64,000 nucleotides of DNA from an uncultured Adlercreutzia sp. (GCA_902478715.1 CABSMC010000001.1:1-64000), one strand, 5' to 3'; shown: positions 33,786 through 43,733, numbered from the stretch's first letter. Numbers and translations are program-made. Notes: a model not told the origin generated them from the letters alone.

Positions 33786-35198
33786 ATGTTCGTAGGAAGA
33801 AAGCAGGAGCTGGCAACGTTGGAGCGACTCTACCGAAGCGACACGTTCCAAATGCCCGTCGTATACGGGCGGCGGCGCGTGGGAAAGACCTCGCTTATTA
33901 CCGAGTTTGTGAAAGGCAAGCCAGCGATTTTCTTCTCCGCTCGCGAATCGACGGCGAAAGAGAACCTCGTTGCGCTCAGTCAAGCCATCGCGGACTTACA
34001 GCTTGACGGTACGCCCGTCGCCAGCGACACGGCCGCTCCCGTATTCGCAAGCTTCGAAGAAGCTTTTACCCACGTGTTCTCGCTAGCGCAGCAGCAGCGC
34101 ATCGTCTTCGTCATCGACGAGTTCCCCTACCTCGCCCAAAGCGACCGCTCGGTCAGCTCGGTATTGCAGCATCTCATCGATCATCACAAAGAGGGCAGTC
34201 GTCTTTTCCTCATCCTGTGCGGATCGTCCATGAGCTTCATGGAGCACCAGGTGCTTGGCTACAAAAGCCCTCTCTACGGAAGGCGCACGGCCCAGATCAA
34301 GGTGCAGCCCTTCGACATCATGCAGGCGTCGCTGCTGCTGGGCGGCAGCAGCTCGGAGGATATCGTCACCTGGTACGGTATCGCGGGCGGCATCCCCTTG
34401 TACCTCGAGCAATTCGACGCGGCCTTGTCTCTCGCTGAGAACCTTGCGACCAACGTGCTGCAGCCCGACTGCTTCCTCTTCGGCGAGCCCGACTCCTTCC
34501 TGCAGCAGGAAGTGCGCGAGCCGGCGCGCTACAACGCCGTCATCCGGGCCATCGCCAATGGCGGGGGACGCCTCACGGATATCGCCGATGCAGCCGGCAT
34601 CGAGCGCACGGCGGCGGCCGGCTACCTGAAGGGCCTCGAAGAGCTGGGCATCGTGCGCCTGGAGAAGCCGGTCGTCGACGCGAACCGCAAGAAGACCCGC
34701 TACGTTCTGAACGACAACCTGTTCCGTTTTTGGTATCGCTTCGTCCCCCGCTACCTCACGCCTATTCAAGCAGGGCGCGCCGAGGAAGTGGCGCGTCTGA
34801 TTGCCGCAGACCACCTCTCCACGTTCACGGGCCCGGTGTTCGAGGAAGTGTGTCGCCAGTGGCTCGTCGCTTCCTCAGGGCGCGGCGAGATTCCCCTCGT
34901 CCTTGAGATCGGGCGATGGTGGGGCACCGACAACGCGCGCAGGGAGCAGGCGGAGATCGACATCGTGGCTCTCTGCGACGACGGCTCGATGATATGTGGG
35001 GAGTGCAAGTGGCAGGCCAAGCAGACCGACATCGAAGTCCTCCGCACCTTGCAGCACCGCGCTTCCCTTATCGGAAGCGCCGGCAAGCAGCGGCTGTTCC
35101 TCTTCTCGAAAAGCGGCTTTACCGACGCCTGCCGAGCCGAAGCTGCATCGTGCGGCTGCCGCCTTGTGACGCTTGCGGATATGGGGCTAGGACAATAG
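33786..35198 (+). CDS. Archaeal-type ATPase with DUF234 C-terminal domain
   Basis: Protein of 470 residues from ATG 33786 (AAAGGG upstream). The N-terminal ATPase has FVGRKQELATLERLY, Walker A GRRRVGKT and Walker B IVFVIDEFPYL. A winged-helix segment follows (ITDIADAAGIERTAAAGYLKGLEELGIVRLEKPV in outline). The C-terminal DUF234 region ends in a PD-(D/E)xK-like strand pair (AEIDIVAL, then GECKWQAKQ). This class is common in archaea and anaerobic bacteria as isolated, mobile-looking genes of unknown role; the HTH plus an upstream palindrome suggests it regulates itself. Confidence 0.85.
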   Translation: MFVGRKQELATLERLYRSDTFQMPVVYGRRRVGKTSLITEFVKGKPAIFFSARESTAKENLVALSQAIADLQLDGTPVASDTAAPVFASFEEAFTHVFSLAQQQRIVFVIDEFPYLAQSDRSVSSVLQHLIDHHKEGSRLFLILCGSSMSFMEHQVLGYKSPLYGRRTAQIKVQPFDIMQASLLLGGSSSEDIVTWYGIAGGIPLYLEQFDAALSLAENLATNVLQPDCFLFGEPDSFLQQEVREPARYNAVIRAIANGGGRLTDIADAAGIERTAAAGYLKGLEELGIVRLEKPVVDANRKKTRYVLNDNLFRFWYRFVPRYLTPIQAGRAEEVARLIAADHLSTFTGPVFEEVCRQWLVASSGRGEIPLVLEIGRWWGTDNARREQAEIDIVALCDDGSMICGECKWQAKQTDIEVLRTLQHRASLIGSAGKQRLFLFSKSGFTDACRAEAASCGCRLVTLADMGLGQ

Positions 35199-35228
35199 AA
35201 TCGATCCACTCGGTCGCCTGTGCTTGGC

Positions 35229-37457
35229 CTAACGCGGCCGCCCCTCCCGCAGAAACGGGCTCGGCTCGTCGCGGTAGAGAACGGTCAGGGCGTGCATGGC
35301 ACGGGTGACAGCCACGTAGAGCAGGTTGCGGTCGGCCTCGGCGGCGTACTGGCGGCCGTCGGCGTCCAGCAGCACCGCCTCGTCGAACTCGAGGCCCTTG
35401 GCCAGGCGCACCGAGCTGACGACGATGCCGCCCGGATAGGCGTCCGTCTCGTCGGTGAGCAGCGTGAGATCGTGATCGCGCGCGATGAGCTCGGCGTAAC
35501 GGGCGGCGAGGAAGTCCGATTTCGCAATGATCCCCAAGGTGCGCCGTCCCGAAGTGCGCCACCGCGCGATGGCCTCGTACACCGCCGCGAGCACTCCCAC
35601 CGTGTCGCCGCAGCGCGCAAAGCGCACCGCCTCGCCGTGGCGCTGGACGGCGACGAGGCCCGCGACGGGCATCACCCGAGCGGCCAGCTCGACGATCTCG
35701 CAGGTCGAGCGGTAACTCGTCATGAGCCGTACCACCCGCGCCCCCGGGTAATGGGCCGCCACCGTCTCGGGCGCTGCCACCGCACGACCGTCCACCAGCT
35801 GGTTCACGTCCCCCAGAATGGTGCGGTCGCAGCGGAACAGGCGGGAGATGGCCTCGTGCTGCACCGGCGTCAGATCCTGCATCTCGTCGATGACCAGATG
35901 GCGCACGGCAGAAGTGGGGGCGAATCCGTCGGGGCCCGCGAAGGCCAGGGCGCACAGCACGACGGGGAAGGCGTCCTCCCATTCCACCACGCCCTTGGCC
36001 GGCGCCTTAAACAGGGCGCTCTGGCCCGTGTCGGCTAAAAAGCGCTTGTACAGCGCCAGCGGGTTCTTGGCCCGCATCATGCGCAGGAGCCGCCCGCGCA
36101 GCTCGCGGCGCGTCGGCATGGTGTGGACATAGCGGCCGAAGGTCTTGCCATGGGCCAACTCCAACGCGTCGCCGGCGATAAGGTCGAGGCGCTCATCGAA
36201 GGGCACCGGCGCGTAAGCCGCAAAGCGCTCGGCGAGCCAGGACGCCTCGGCCACGTCGCCCCCGACGGCCAAGTCGCGCGGCTCGAAGAGCTCCGATGCC
36301 GCCACCTTCCCATCGCCGGAGCCCTTCTCCCCCAGCTGAGCGCCGAGCCACGCCGTCAACGAGGCAGCGAACGCCTCGGTGCCCTTGGCGGCAGCACGGG
36401 CCGCCCGAACCGGGTCGGCCTCATCGGCAGCCGACACCGGGGGCGCCACTTTCGTGATCCCTTCCAAAAGGAGGGCCGCCAAGTCGTGCAGGCTCCACTG
36501 CCGCACTGGCTCCTCACCCAGCTCCGGCAGCACCCCGGAAATGTAGTCGGAGAACACCCGGCTCGGCGAGAGGATGGCCACCGACTGCGAGGTCAGCCGC
36601 TCTTTCTGGCGATACAACAGGTAGGCAACCCGGTGCAGCGCGATGGAAGTCTTGCCCGAGCCGGCCACGCCCTGAATGATAAGCGTGCCGGGCGCCTCAT
36701 CGCGAATGACGGCGTTCTGCTCGCGCTGGATGGAGGAGACGATATCATGCATCTTCGCGTCAGACGTGCGCCCGAGAACCGTCGCGAGTACCTCGTCGCG
36801 CACGCTGGAGCTGGAGTCCACCGCGTAGCGCAGCTGCCCCTCCTCGATGGAGATCTGCCGCTTGAGCGCGAGCGTTCCCTCCCGGCGCCCGGCCGGTGCC
36901 TCGAAGGCGGCCGGCCCCGGCTCGAAGTCGTAGAACAGCGCGGCCACCGGGCTTCGCCAATCGGAGATAAGCGCCTGGTTCTCCCAGGTGAGGGCGAAGC
37001 GCCCGAGGTAGGTGATCTGGCGTGCGGCCGCCGTCTCGCCTTCGGCCGAACCGGCAGATGAGGACGCCCCCTCCTCGCCTTCGACGAAATCGACCCGGGC
37101 GAAGTAGGGCGAATCGAGCAGCTTCTCCAACCGGCCCCGGGAGCGATGGGCCAAAGCGGCCTGGGCGTCCATGCGGTTCAGCTCATAGGCAGAAAGGTGC
37201 GCCTCCTCCGGCGCCAATTCGCCGCGCGAGGCCGCCAGCTGCGCCCCCGCCTCGCGATGGCTCGCCTCCGTGCGCTCGGCCAACCCGCGCGCTCGATCGA
37301 CAGCCGCGCGCACCGCACCCAACACCTCGTCAAGGTGGGCTTGCTCTTCCGCTTCTATGCTAGGGGATCCTCCATCGGTGTCCGCATCGGCATCTGCGCC
37401 TGCAGACCGAAGCAGTGCCTCGTCATGTTCCGCATCCACGGCCTTCTCCTTCCTCAT
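35229..37457 (-). CDS. helD: HelD-type UvrD-family helicase (RNA polymerase recycling)
   Basis: Superfamily 1 protein of 742 residues. After an N-terminal acidic and coiled-coil region (to about residue 120) it shows the HelD order: Walker A GVAGSGKT, LSPSRVFSDYI, the DEMQDLTPVQ motif II, GDVNQ, and the terminal VAVTRAMHAL. HelD binds RNA polymerase and releases stalled complexes from DNA and RNA; actinobacterial forms enter the main channel. The start at 37457 has AAGGAGAAGG upstream. Stand-alone gene. Confidence 0.88.
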   Translation of the reverse strand: MRKEKAVDAEHDEALLRSAGADADADTDGGSPSIEAEEQAHLDEVLGAVRAAVDRARGLAERTEASHREAGAQLAASRGELAPEEAHLSAYELNRMDAQAALAHRSRGRLEKLLDSPYFARVDFVEGEEGASSSAGSAEGETAAARQITYLGRFALTWENQALISDWRSPVAALFYDFEPGPAAFEAPAGRREGTLALKRQISIEEGQLRYAVDSSSSVRDEVLATVLGRTSDAKMHDIVSSIQREQNAVIRDEAPGTLIIQGVAGSGKTSIALHRVAYLLYRQKERLTSQSVAILSPSRVFSDYISGVLPELGEEPVRQWSLHDLAALLLEGITKVAPPVSAADEADPVRAARAAAKGTEAFAASLTAWLGAQLGEKGSGDGKVAASELFEPRDLAVGGDVAEASWLAERFAAYAPVPFDERLDLIAGDALELAHGKTFGRYVHTMPTRRELRGRLLRMMRAKNPLALYKRFLADTGQSALFKAPAKGVVEWEDAFPVVLCALAFAGPDGFAPTSAVRHLVIDEMQDLTPVQHEAISRLFRCDRTILGDVNQLVDGRAVAAPETVAAHYPGARVVRLMTSYRSTCEIVELAARVMPVAGLVAVQRHGEAVRFARCGDTVGVLAAVYEAIARWRTSGRRTLGIIAKSDFLAARYAELIARDHDLTLLTDETDAYPGGIVVSSVRLAKGLEFDEAVLLDADGRQYAAEADRNLLYVAVTRAMHALTVLYRDEPSPFLREGRPR

Positions 37458-37669
37458 CCAAGTTTCGCGAAACGCGGACGGCTCGGCCCTCGCTGGGCCC
37501 CGTCCGGGAAACCTGAGAGGTCGAAGCCGTGAGATGCGCCGACGTCAAGGGGAAACGCTATGCTAGCGGCCTCGTGCCTGAGCACCAGTCACCACCGCAC
37601 CGACCTCCACAAAATTCGCGCAACTCCTTGCCAACGCCTCAGAACAAATACCTTCCTGAAATTTGGTGG

Positions 37670-37834
37670 AAATTGCGATTGTTAGCATCAGAAAAGGGCA
37701 CGAATATAGCTCATCCGCTCAAAAGACGCATAAATACCGTTAGACGACAGCAAAAATAAATGCTATTCGATATGAGTTCGCTTGTTTTCTCTGGAAGACG
37801 CCCACTTTTCCATGAAGGCTAACAATCGCAATTT
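37670..37834. repeat. Type II inverted-end intergenic element (copy 1)
   Basis: Perfect 17-bp ends: AAATTGCGATTGTTAGC at 37670-37686 and its complement at 37818-37834. The 131-bp interior is AT-rich and has no ORF. It lies in the 694-bp divergent gap between helD and the esterase gene, where I see nothing else except the promoters that must be present. Confidence 0.8.
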
Positions 37835-38151
37835 TCTCAAAATCAAAGGGCCACACTTTGCCTCGGTCCTTCAAAGCGCAGAGGGGCATCGCCCCCTCGG
37901 CAGCGAAAGGAGAGGAATGCGAAGAGGTCGAGTCGTTTACCGTTTGATGCCAAGGAGCAGCAGCCAGGCGCCAGCAGGGACAACTTCCCTTAGCATGGAA
38001 CTCAGCGTTTACGTGGCGTCAAAAGCGCTGTGGTCGGCAACGCCCGACGCCGCTGCCGACCACAGCGCCCAACGCCGTCGCTGGCAGTGATCGACGTCGC
38101 CAACCGCGACGGCCTATGCCCCCCGCCGACCCCGAGACAAGGAGCGCGACT

Positions 38152-39168
38152 ATGCCCATGAACCCCGCCGTCCAAGCGGTCATCAAGGCCATCACGCGCC
38201 TGCAGCCCGACGTGGCCAATTCCTGGAACTCCCAGCGCAAGGTGGAAGACGCCGCCGGCAAGCTCACCATTGCCGACCCGCGCTGCCGCATCGACGAGAT
38301 CACCGCCACAGCCGACGACGGCTACGAGATCCCCTTGCGCGTGTTCACGCCCCTCGACATCGACTTCTCCCTGAAGCGGGGCCTGCATGTGAACGAGGAC
38401 CACCGGGGCACCATTTTGTACCTGCACGGAGGCGGCTGGGCCAATGGTGATGTGGAATTCTACAGCGACGCCTGCATGCGCACGGCGCTGAAGCTCGAGC
38501 GCAGCGTCATCGCCGTCGACTACCGACGCAGCCCCGAGCACCGCTTCCCCACCGCCCTTGAGGACTGCTATGCCGTGGCGCGGCAGCTGTTCGCTGGCAC
38601 GCTTATCCGCGACGCCGATCCCGAGCGCATCGTGCTCATGGGCGACTCGGCCGGCGGCAACCTCACGGCGGGTGTGAGCCTGCTCGCCCGCGAGCGCGGC
38701 GACTTCCACCCGCGCACCCAGATCCTCTTGTACCCGCTCGTCTACAACGACCATTCCGAGACGACGCTGTTCGATTCCGTGCGCGACAACGGGAAAGACT
38801 ACATCCTCACCCGCCAGGCCATCGTCGACTACATCGAGCTGTACCTGCGCTCACCCGAGGATTTCCACGACTCCCGCTTTGCGCCGCTCATCGCGACGTC
38901 GCTGGCCAACCTGCCCCGCACGCTCGTCATCACCGCCGAGTACGACCCCCTGCGCGACGAGGGCGAGGCCTTCGCCGCGCGCCTGGATACGGAAGGCAAC
39001 GAAGTGGCATGCTTCCGTATGAACGACGGCGTCCACGGCTACTTTTTGTACCCCTCCGTGCTCTCGCTCGTGCGCGACACCTACCGCCTCATCGCGCACT
39101 TCCTCGATGGCGACCCGCTCCCGAAACCCGGTGACCGGCCATGGCTGACGCTTCTTGGTACCGACTAG
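38152..39168 (+). CDS. Alpha/beta hydrolase, HSL-type esterase
   Basis: Protein of 338 residues from ATG 38152 (AAGGAG upstream). It has the hormone-sensitive-lipase family marks: oxyanion HGGGW, nucleophile elbow GDSAGGN, the acid in the EYDPLRDEGE segment and the catalytic His in GVHGYF. Cytoplasmic carboxylesterase on short acyl esters; exact substrate unknown. The next gene, a membrane acyltransferase-like protein, starts inside its 3' end (28-nt overlap), so the two are translated together and may make and break the same ester. Confidence 0.9.
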   Translation: MPMNPAVQAVIKAITRLQPDVANSWNSQRKVEDAAGKLTIADPRCRIDEITATADDGYEIPLRVFTPLDIDFSLKRGLHVNEDHRGTILYLHGGGWANGDVEFYSDACMRTALKLERSVIAVDYRRSPEHRFPTALEDCYAVARQLFAGTLIRDADPERIVLMGDSAGGNLTAGVSLLARERGDFHPRTQILLYPLVYNDHSETTLFDSVRDNGKDYILTRQAIVDYIELYLRSPEDFHDSRFAPLIATSLANLPRTLVITAEYDPLRDEGEAFAARLDTEGNEVACFRMNDGVHGYFLYPSVLSLVRDTYRLIAHFLDGDPLPKPGDRPWLTLLGTD

Positions 39169-41000
39169 ACAACGTCGGCAAGTTCTACGCCGCCCAGGCG
39201 GGAAGCCCGAACCAGACCATCTTCCGCTTGGCGGCCACCATGGTCGACGAGGTGGACGCGCAGGCGCTGCAGCAGGCCCTGGATGCCGCCGTGGCGCTGT
39301 TCCCCGGCTTCAACGTGTCGCTGCGCTCCGGCATGTTCTGGCATTACCTGGAACCTTCCGGCACCGCGCCGCGCGTGACCCCCGAGAACCTGCCCATTTG
39401 CTATGGCCTGCACGCCGGCCCCCAAAGCGTGCTCTTCCGCGTGAGCTACTACCGCCGCCGCATCAACGTGGAGGTGTCCCACATGATCTCCGACGGACGC
39501 GGCGCCCTGGAGTTCCTGAAGGCACTGCTCGGCGCCTATGTGGCCGAGCGCTACGGGCTGCCCGAGGCCGCCGCCTGCGCCTATGCGGGCACCGAGGCGC
39601 AGAAGACCGAGGACAGCTTCACGGCCAACTACGACCGCGCTGCGGCGGGAAAGGCGAAAAAGCCGCGCGTCTTCCATCTGACCGGTCTGAAGACCGACGC
39701 CGATCCGCTTTACCTGGAATACCACCTATCGGCCAGCGCCGTGCACGCCGCCGCCAAAGACGCGGGAGTCAGCGTTACCTCCTACCTCATCGCGGCGGTC
39801 ATCTGCGCCGTGCGCACTACCATGACCGCCCGCGACCGGCGCCGGGCCATCCACCTGGACGTGCCCGTCGACCTGCGCGGCCTCTTCGGCTCGGCCACCC
39901 TGCGCAACTTCTTCGGACTCGCCTTCATCACCTACACCCCTGGCGATGCCAATGCGCCCCTGGTCGAAGTGGCCGCCGAGGTGCAGCGCCAGCTGACCGC
40001 CGGATGCGAGCCCGCCTCCCTGAAGCGCCGCATGATGGCCATGATCAAGCTGGAGAAGAACCCGCTTCTACGCGCAGCGCCCCTCATCGTGAAAGACGCG
40101 GCGCTGGCCATCGCCGACGCGCGCGCCGCCCGCGAGGTCACCACCACCGTCTCGAGCCTCGGTCGCGTGGCGCTGGATCCGTGCATGGCCCCCTACGTGG
40201 AAGGTATCAGCGCGCTCACGTCCACCTCCGGCCTCAACTTTATCGTGTGCACCTACGGCGACGATCTGTCCATCGGCATCTCCAGCCGCTTTCTCGGCCA
40301 GAAGGTGACCCGCGCCCTGGCGGAGGTTTTGGAAGGCGCGGGGATGCGCGGGTACCTGAATGCGAACCGCGACGCGCCGGCGTTCCACCGCCCCGGTCCG
40401 CTGGCGGACGCCCGCAAGGCGGCTCCCGTGCCATCGGTGTTCCCGCCGAACTCCTTCGAGCGCAAGAGCACCCGCGTCCGCACGGTTTTAGCGGCGCTCA
40501 CCCTTATCTGCATCGCGCTCATCGCGCTTTTGGGCGGCACTGCGGGCGGCAGCGCGCTGGCCGTGGGGGCGCCGTGCGCGGCCGTGGCCCTGAACTGGCT
40601 GTTCGTGCGGAACATGATCGTGCACGCCCCCGACTTCATCCGCGTGGTGGAGCGCTACTTCCTCGTGCTTCTGGCCGTAGCGGGACTGTGGTTCGCATCC
40701 ACGGGGAACCTCGTCGTCACCACCTACGTGGTGCCGGGCCTGTGCATGCTGGCCCTCGCGTTCAACGCGGTGCTCCTCATCGCCTTCCGAGGATCGTTCG
40801 TCACCGGCTACGCGAAGTACCTCATCTACGAGATGCTGCTCGGCCTCGTTCCTTTGGCGCTTCTAGCCGCGGGCCTTATCACCTGGCCTCCCTTGGCCAT
40901 AGCCGCCGGCACCGCCGCCGCGGCCCTGCTGGCCATCCTGCTCCTGGTCGGCCGCAAGCAACTGGCCGCCGAAGCCCGCAAGCTGTTCTCGCTGCGGTAG
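39141..41000 (+). CDS. Condensation/alcohol-acetyltransferase-like protein with membrane C-terminus
   Basis: Protein of 619 residues. The N-terminal 420 residues follow the CoA-dependent acyltransferase fold with the catalytic HxxxD as SHMISDG and a second-lobe LDVPVDLRG segment. The C-terminal 150 residues contain about five membrane helices (from LAALTLICIALIALLGG on), as in DUF6320-type proteins. It overlaps the esterase gene by 28 nt. The pair likely modifies a lipid or alcohol at the membrane; the substrate cannot be read from sequence. Confidence 0.78.
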   Translation: MADASWYRLDNVGKFYAAQAGSPNQTIFRLAATMVDEVDAQALQQALDAAVALFPGFNVSLRSGMFWHYLEPSGTAPRVTPENLPICYGLHAGPQSVLFRVSYYRRRINVEVSHMISDGRGALEFLKALLGAYVAERYGLPEAAACAYAGTEAQKTEDSFTANYDRAAAGKAKKPRVFHLTGLKTDADPLYLEYHLSASAVHAAAKDAGVSVTSYLIAAVICAVRTTMTARDRRRAIHLDVPVDLRGLFGSATLRNFFGLAFITYTPGDANAPLVEVAAEVQRQLTAGCEPASLKRRMMAMIKLEKNPLLRAAPLIVKDAALAIADARAAREVTTTVSSLGRVALDPCMAPYVEGISALTSTSGLNFIVCTYGDDLSIGISSRFLGQKVTRALAEVLEGAGMRGYLNANRDAPAFHRPGPLADARKAAPVPSVFPPNSFERKSTRVRTVLAALTLICIALIALLGGTAGGSALAVGAPCAAVALNWLFVRNMIVHAPDFIRVVERYFLVLLAVAGLWFASTGNLVVTTYVVPGLCMLALAFNAVLLIAFRGSFVTGYAKYLIYEMLLGLVPLALLAAGLITWPPLAIAAGTAAAALLAILLLVGRKQLAAEARKLFSLR

Positions 41001-41018
41001 GCCACCCGCCTCCAGTCC

Positions 41019-41786
41019 CTACCCCACCACTGCCAGCACGATGGCGGCGGCCAGCACGAGCGCGCACACGGCGATGGCGATGAAGTCCTCGCCATGCAGC
41101 GGATAGTCCTTGTAGCCGCTCGTGCGCGTGCGCAGGTTGAAGCCGCGCACCTCGGCGGCGATGGCGGCGGAGTTCGTTTTGCGCACCGAGCTCACCAGAA
41201 GCGGCACGCACAAGGGAATCATGAGCCGCACCTTCTTCGCGAAGGAGCCGTCGAATTCCACGCCGCGAGCCGTCTGGGCCTCCATGATGCCGGCCATGTC
41301 GTTCATGAACACGGGGATGAAGTGCACCGTGCTCGTGAACGTGAACGCGTACTTGTAGGGCACGTGCAGCTGCTTGACGGCCGCGTTCGTCAGGTCGTTC
41401 ATCTTCGTGACGTAGAACACGAGGAACAACGGGATGGCCGCCGCCATGAGGCGCACGATAACCGTGAGGGCCGCCAGCAGGCTGCCGGTGCCGATGTATC
41501 CCCAGGGCAGAGGCACGAGCGGCATACCGTGGGGCGTCGTGAGCAGGATGACCACGGCCAGAATGAGCGAGAACGCGAACACCGCCTTGCACAGCCCCGC
41601 TGTCTCGCGGCCCAACCCGCACGAGGCGGCCATGACGAGCGCGGCGGCCAGAAGGATCAGCAGAAACACCAGGTTGCTCGTCACGAAGCAGGCAATGGCG
41701 ATGAGCACCGCGCCGATGAGCTTCACACAGGGGTTCATACGGTGCAGAAAGCTCTCCCCCGGCACATATTCCAGAAACTTGGCCAT
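41019..41786 (-). CDS. ecfT: ECF transporter transmembrane subunit EcfT
   Basis: Protein of 255 residues with about six membrane helices, starting MAKFLEYVPGESFLHRMNPCVKL, typical of EcfT/CbiQ. The cytoplasmic coupling helices are recognisable by the Ala-Arg-Gly motif (QTARGVEFDG) and a second AEVRGFNLR. EcfT links the ATPases to the substrate-binding S subunit. Its start overlaps the stop of the preceding ATPase gene (TAATG), and it is last in a four-gene unit. Confidence 0.9.
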   Translation of the reverse strand: MAKFLEYVPGESFLHRMNPCVKLIGAVLIAIACFVTSNLVFLLILLAAALVMAASCGLGRETAGLCKAVFAFSLILAVVILLTTPHGMPLVPLPWGYIGTGSLLAALTVIVRLMAAAIPLFLVFYVTKMNDLTNAAVKQLHVPYKYAFTFTSTVHFIPVFMNDMAGIMEAQTARGVEFDGSFAKKVRLMIPLCVPLLVSSVRKTNSAAIAAEVRGFNLRTRTSGYKDYPLHGEDFIAIAVCALVLAAAIVLAVVG

Positions 41787-42751
41787 TAGCGGCCCCCTTC
41801 CTCATCGGCGCCGGCATCTCCTAAGGCGGCCTCGGCTTCCACGATGGCGTCACGCGCCACTGCCGCCTCGGCGGTAAGCGCCGCCGCTACATCGTCGACC
41901 AGCGCCGCCGCCTCGGCCACAGCCGCATATTCCATCTGCTTGGCCTGGGCCACCGCCGTCACCATTTGGGCCACGGTGTTGGCCTCGGTCACGGCCGCGG
42001 GGCAGCCCTCCTCGCGACCGAGAATGAGCGACACCTCGGTCACCTGGGGCGGTAGGATGTGCGCCTCCTTCAGCACGCGCCCGTCGCGCAGCACCTCGAA
42101 GGTGGGGCCGTCGGCCACCACGCGCCCGGCCGTCATGGCAATGACGCGGCGAGCGAAGTCTCCCACCACTTCCATGTCGTGGCAGACCATAATGACCGTG
42201 GTGCCGTTCTCGTTCAGCTCGCGCACCACGTCCATCACCTTCACGCACTCGCGGAAGTCGAGGCCCGTGGTCGGCTCGTCCAGAATGATGGTGGGCGGCG
42301 CCAGCACGATGATGGAGGCCAGGGCGAGCAGCTGCCGCGTGCCGCGGTTCAGCAGGTAGGGCTCGGCATCCGCGTCGAAGCCGAAGCGCTCGATCATGGC
42401 GTCCACCCGCGCCTCAGCTTCGGGCCCTTCCTCGCCGAGGGCCGCAAATCCGAACATGAGCTCCTCGCGCACGGTGTTGCAACAGATCTGCCGATCGGGG
42501 TTCTGAAAGAGGAAGCCGATGCGCCGGGCCAGCTCGCTCGTCTTCAGAGAGGTCGTGGGCACGCCATCGATGAGCACTTCCCCGGAGGTGGGCTTCAGAA
42601 GCCCGTTGGCCAGGCGCATCGTGGTGGACTTCCCCGCCCCGTTGGTGCCGACAAAGGCCACGAAGTCGCCATCGTTCACCGTGAAGCTCACGTCGGCGAG
42701 CACCGCCAGCTCGCCGTCGTAGGACGCCGATACGTTCTTGAACTCGATCAT
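41786..42751 (-). CDS. ECF transporter ATP-binding subunit, degenerate signature
   Basis: Protein of 321 residues: Walker A GTNGAGKST, Q-loop LFQNPDRQ, Walker B IILDEPTTGLD and switch histidine VCHDMEVV. The ABC signature, normally LSGGQ, is replaced by LNRGTRQ, so it is atypical, while the partner ATPase is canonical; asymmetric ATPase pairs are usual in ECF systems. The C-terminus carries an Ala/Glu-rich extension of about 60 residues that I do not recognise. It overlaps the partner gene by 4 nt. Confidence 0.88.
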   Translation of the reverse strand: MIEFKNVSASYDGELAVLADVSFTVNDGDFVAFVGTNGAGKSTTMRLANGLLKPTSGEVLIDGVPTTSLKTSELARRIGFLFQNPDRQICCNTVREELMFGFAALGEEGPEAEARVDAMIERFGFDADAEPYLLNRGTRQLLALASIIVLAPPTIILDEPTTGLDFRECVKVMDVVRELNENGTTVIMVCHDMEVVGDFARRVIAMTAGRVVADGPTFEVLRDGRVLKEAHILPPQVTEVSLILGREEGCPAAVTEANTVAQMVTAVAQAKQMEYAAVAEAAALVDDVAAALTAEAAVARDAIVEAEAALGDAGADEEGGR

Positions 42752-43587
42752 GCGAGCACCTCCTTCAGCGCTGCGGCCGCCCCGGCCACGTTGCGCACCG
42801 TGGGACCGGCGTACAGGCCCTGGGCGGAAAGCGCGTTCATGAGCGTCGTCGAGCGCGGCACGTTCACACCGAGCGCCAGCAGCTCCTCGGAGTGGGCCAG
42901 CACCGCATCCGGCGTATCGGCGAAGCGGATGCGGCCCTCGTCCACGATGACGAGCATATCGGCATAATCGGACAGAAGCGCGATCTTCTGCTCCACCACG
43001 ACGACCGTGGTGCCGTGCTCCCGGGCGTAGCGGGAAAGCAGATCGAACACCGTCACCGACGAGGCCGGGTCCAGCTCGGCGGTAGGCTCGTCCAGCACGA
43101 GCACCTTGGGGTGCAGCGCCAGCACCGAGGCCACGGCCACCTTCTGCTTCTGGCCGCCGGACAGGCTGTCGATGGTGCGGTCGCGCAAATCAGCGATGCC
43201 CATGGCGTCAAGCGCCTCGTCCACGCGCGCAGGAATCTCCTCACGTGGCACCGCGAAGTTCTCCAGGCCGTAGAGAATCTCGTCCTCCACCACCGTGGAC
43301 ACCATCTGCGAGTCGATGTCCTGACACACACTGCCCACCAGCCGCGACAGGTCGGTGAGCGAGGTGTCCACCGTGTCGAGGCCCTCCACCGTGACCGAGC
43401 CGTAGAAGTCGCCCGGATAGCAGTGCGGAATGATGCCATTGATGGCGTAGGTGAGCGTGGACTTCCCGCTGCCCGCCGCCCCGGTGATGCCGACGAAGCA
43501 GCCATCGGGAATGGAAAGCGTGATGTCACGCACCACCGGCGCCTCCCCTTCCCGATACCGAAAACTGAACTCGTTGAACTCGATCAT
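42748..43587 (-). CDS. ECF transporter ATP-binding subunit, canonical
   Basis: Protein of 279 residues from ATG 43587, chosen where the ABC domain begins (MIEFNEFSFRYREGE). Complete motif set: Walker A GAAGSGKST, Q-loop VCQDIDSQ, signature LSGGQKQ, Walker B VLVLDEPTAELD, switch region VEQK instead of a histidine. Works with the following ATPase as a heterodimer. The frame is open further upstream through a large hairpin, which is not coding. Confidence 0.92.
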   Translation of the reverse strand: MIEFNEFSFRYREGEAPVVRDITLSIPDGCFVGITGAAGSGKSTLTYAINGIIPHCYPGDFYGSVTVEGLDTVDTSLTDLSRLVGSVCQDIDSQMVSTVVEDEILYGLENFAVPREEIPARVDEALDAMGIADLRDRTIDSLSGGQKQKVAVASVLALHPKVLVLDEPTAELDPASSVTVFDLLSRYAREHGTTVVVVEQKIALLSDYADMLVIVDEGRIRFADTPDAVLAHSEELLALGVNVPRSTTLMNALSAQGLYAGPTVRNVAGAAAALKEVLA

Positions 43588-43624
43588 AACGACCTTTCTT
43601 GTTGAAACTTCTCGGGGGCGGGAT

Positions 43625-43733
43625 GCGGGGCGTGCCTCCCGCGCGCAGTTCATTGAAGTGCATGAGGGAGAGTCCGCGGCCCTCGGGGAGCCCTGCACTT
43701 CAATGCTGTTTGAGCACGGGAGGTGCGCCCCGC
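43625..43733 (-). repeat. Large intercistronic hairpin in the ECF operon
   Basis: An outer 17-bp arm pair (GCGGGGCGTGCCTCCCG, 43625-43641, with CGGGAGGTGCGCCCCGC, 43717-43733; two G-T pairs) encloses a perfect inner 12-bp pair (CATTGAAGTGCA, 43651-43662, with TGCACTTCAATG, 43694-43705). The whole 109-nt structure fills the space between the S subunit and the first ATPase gene. Confidence 0.85.
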
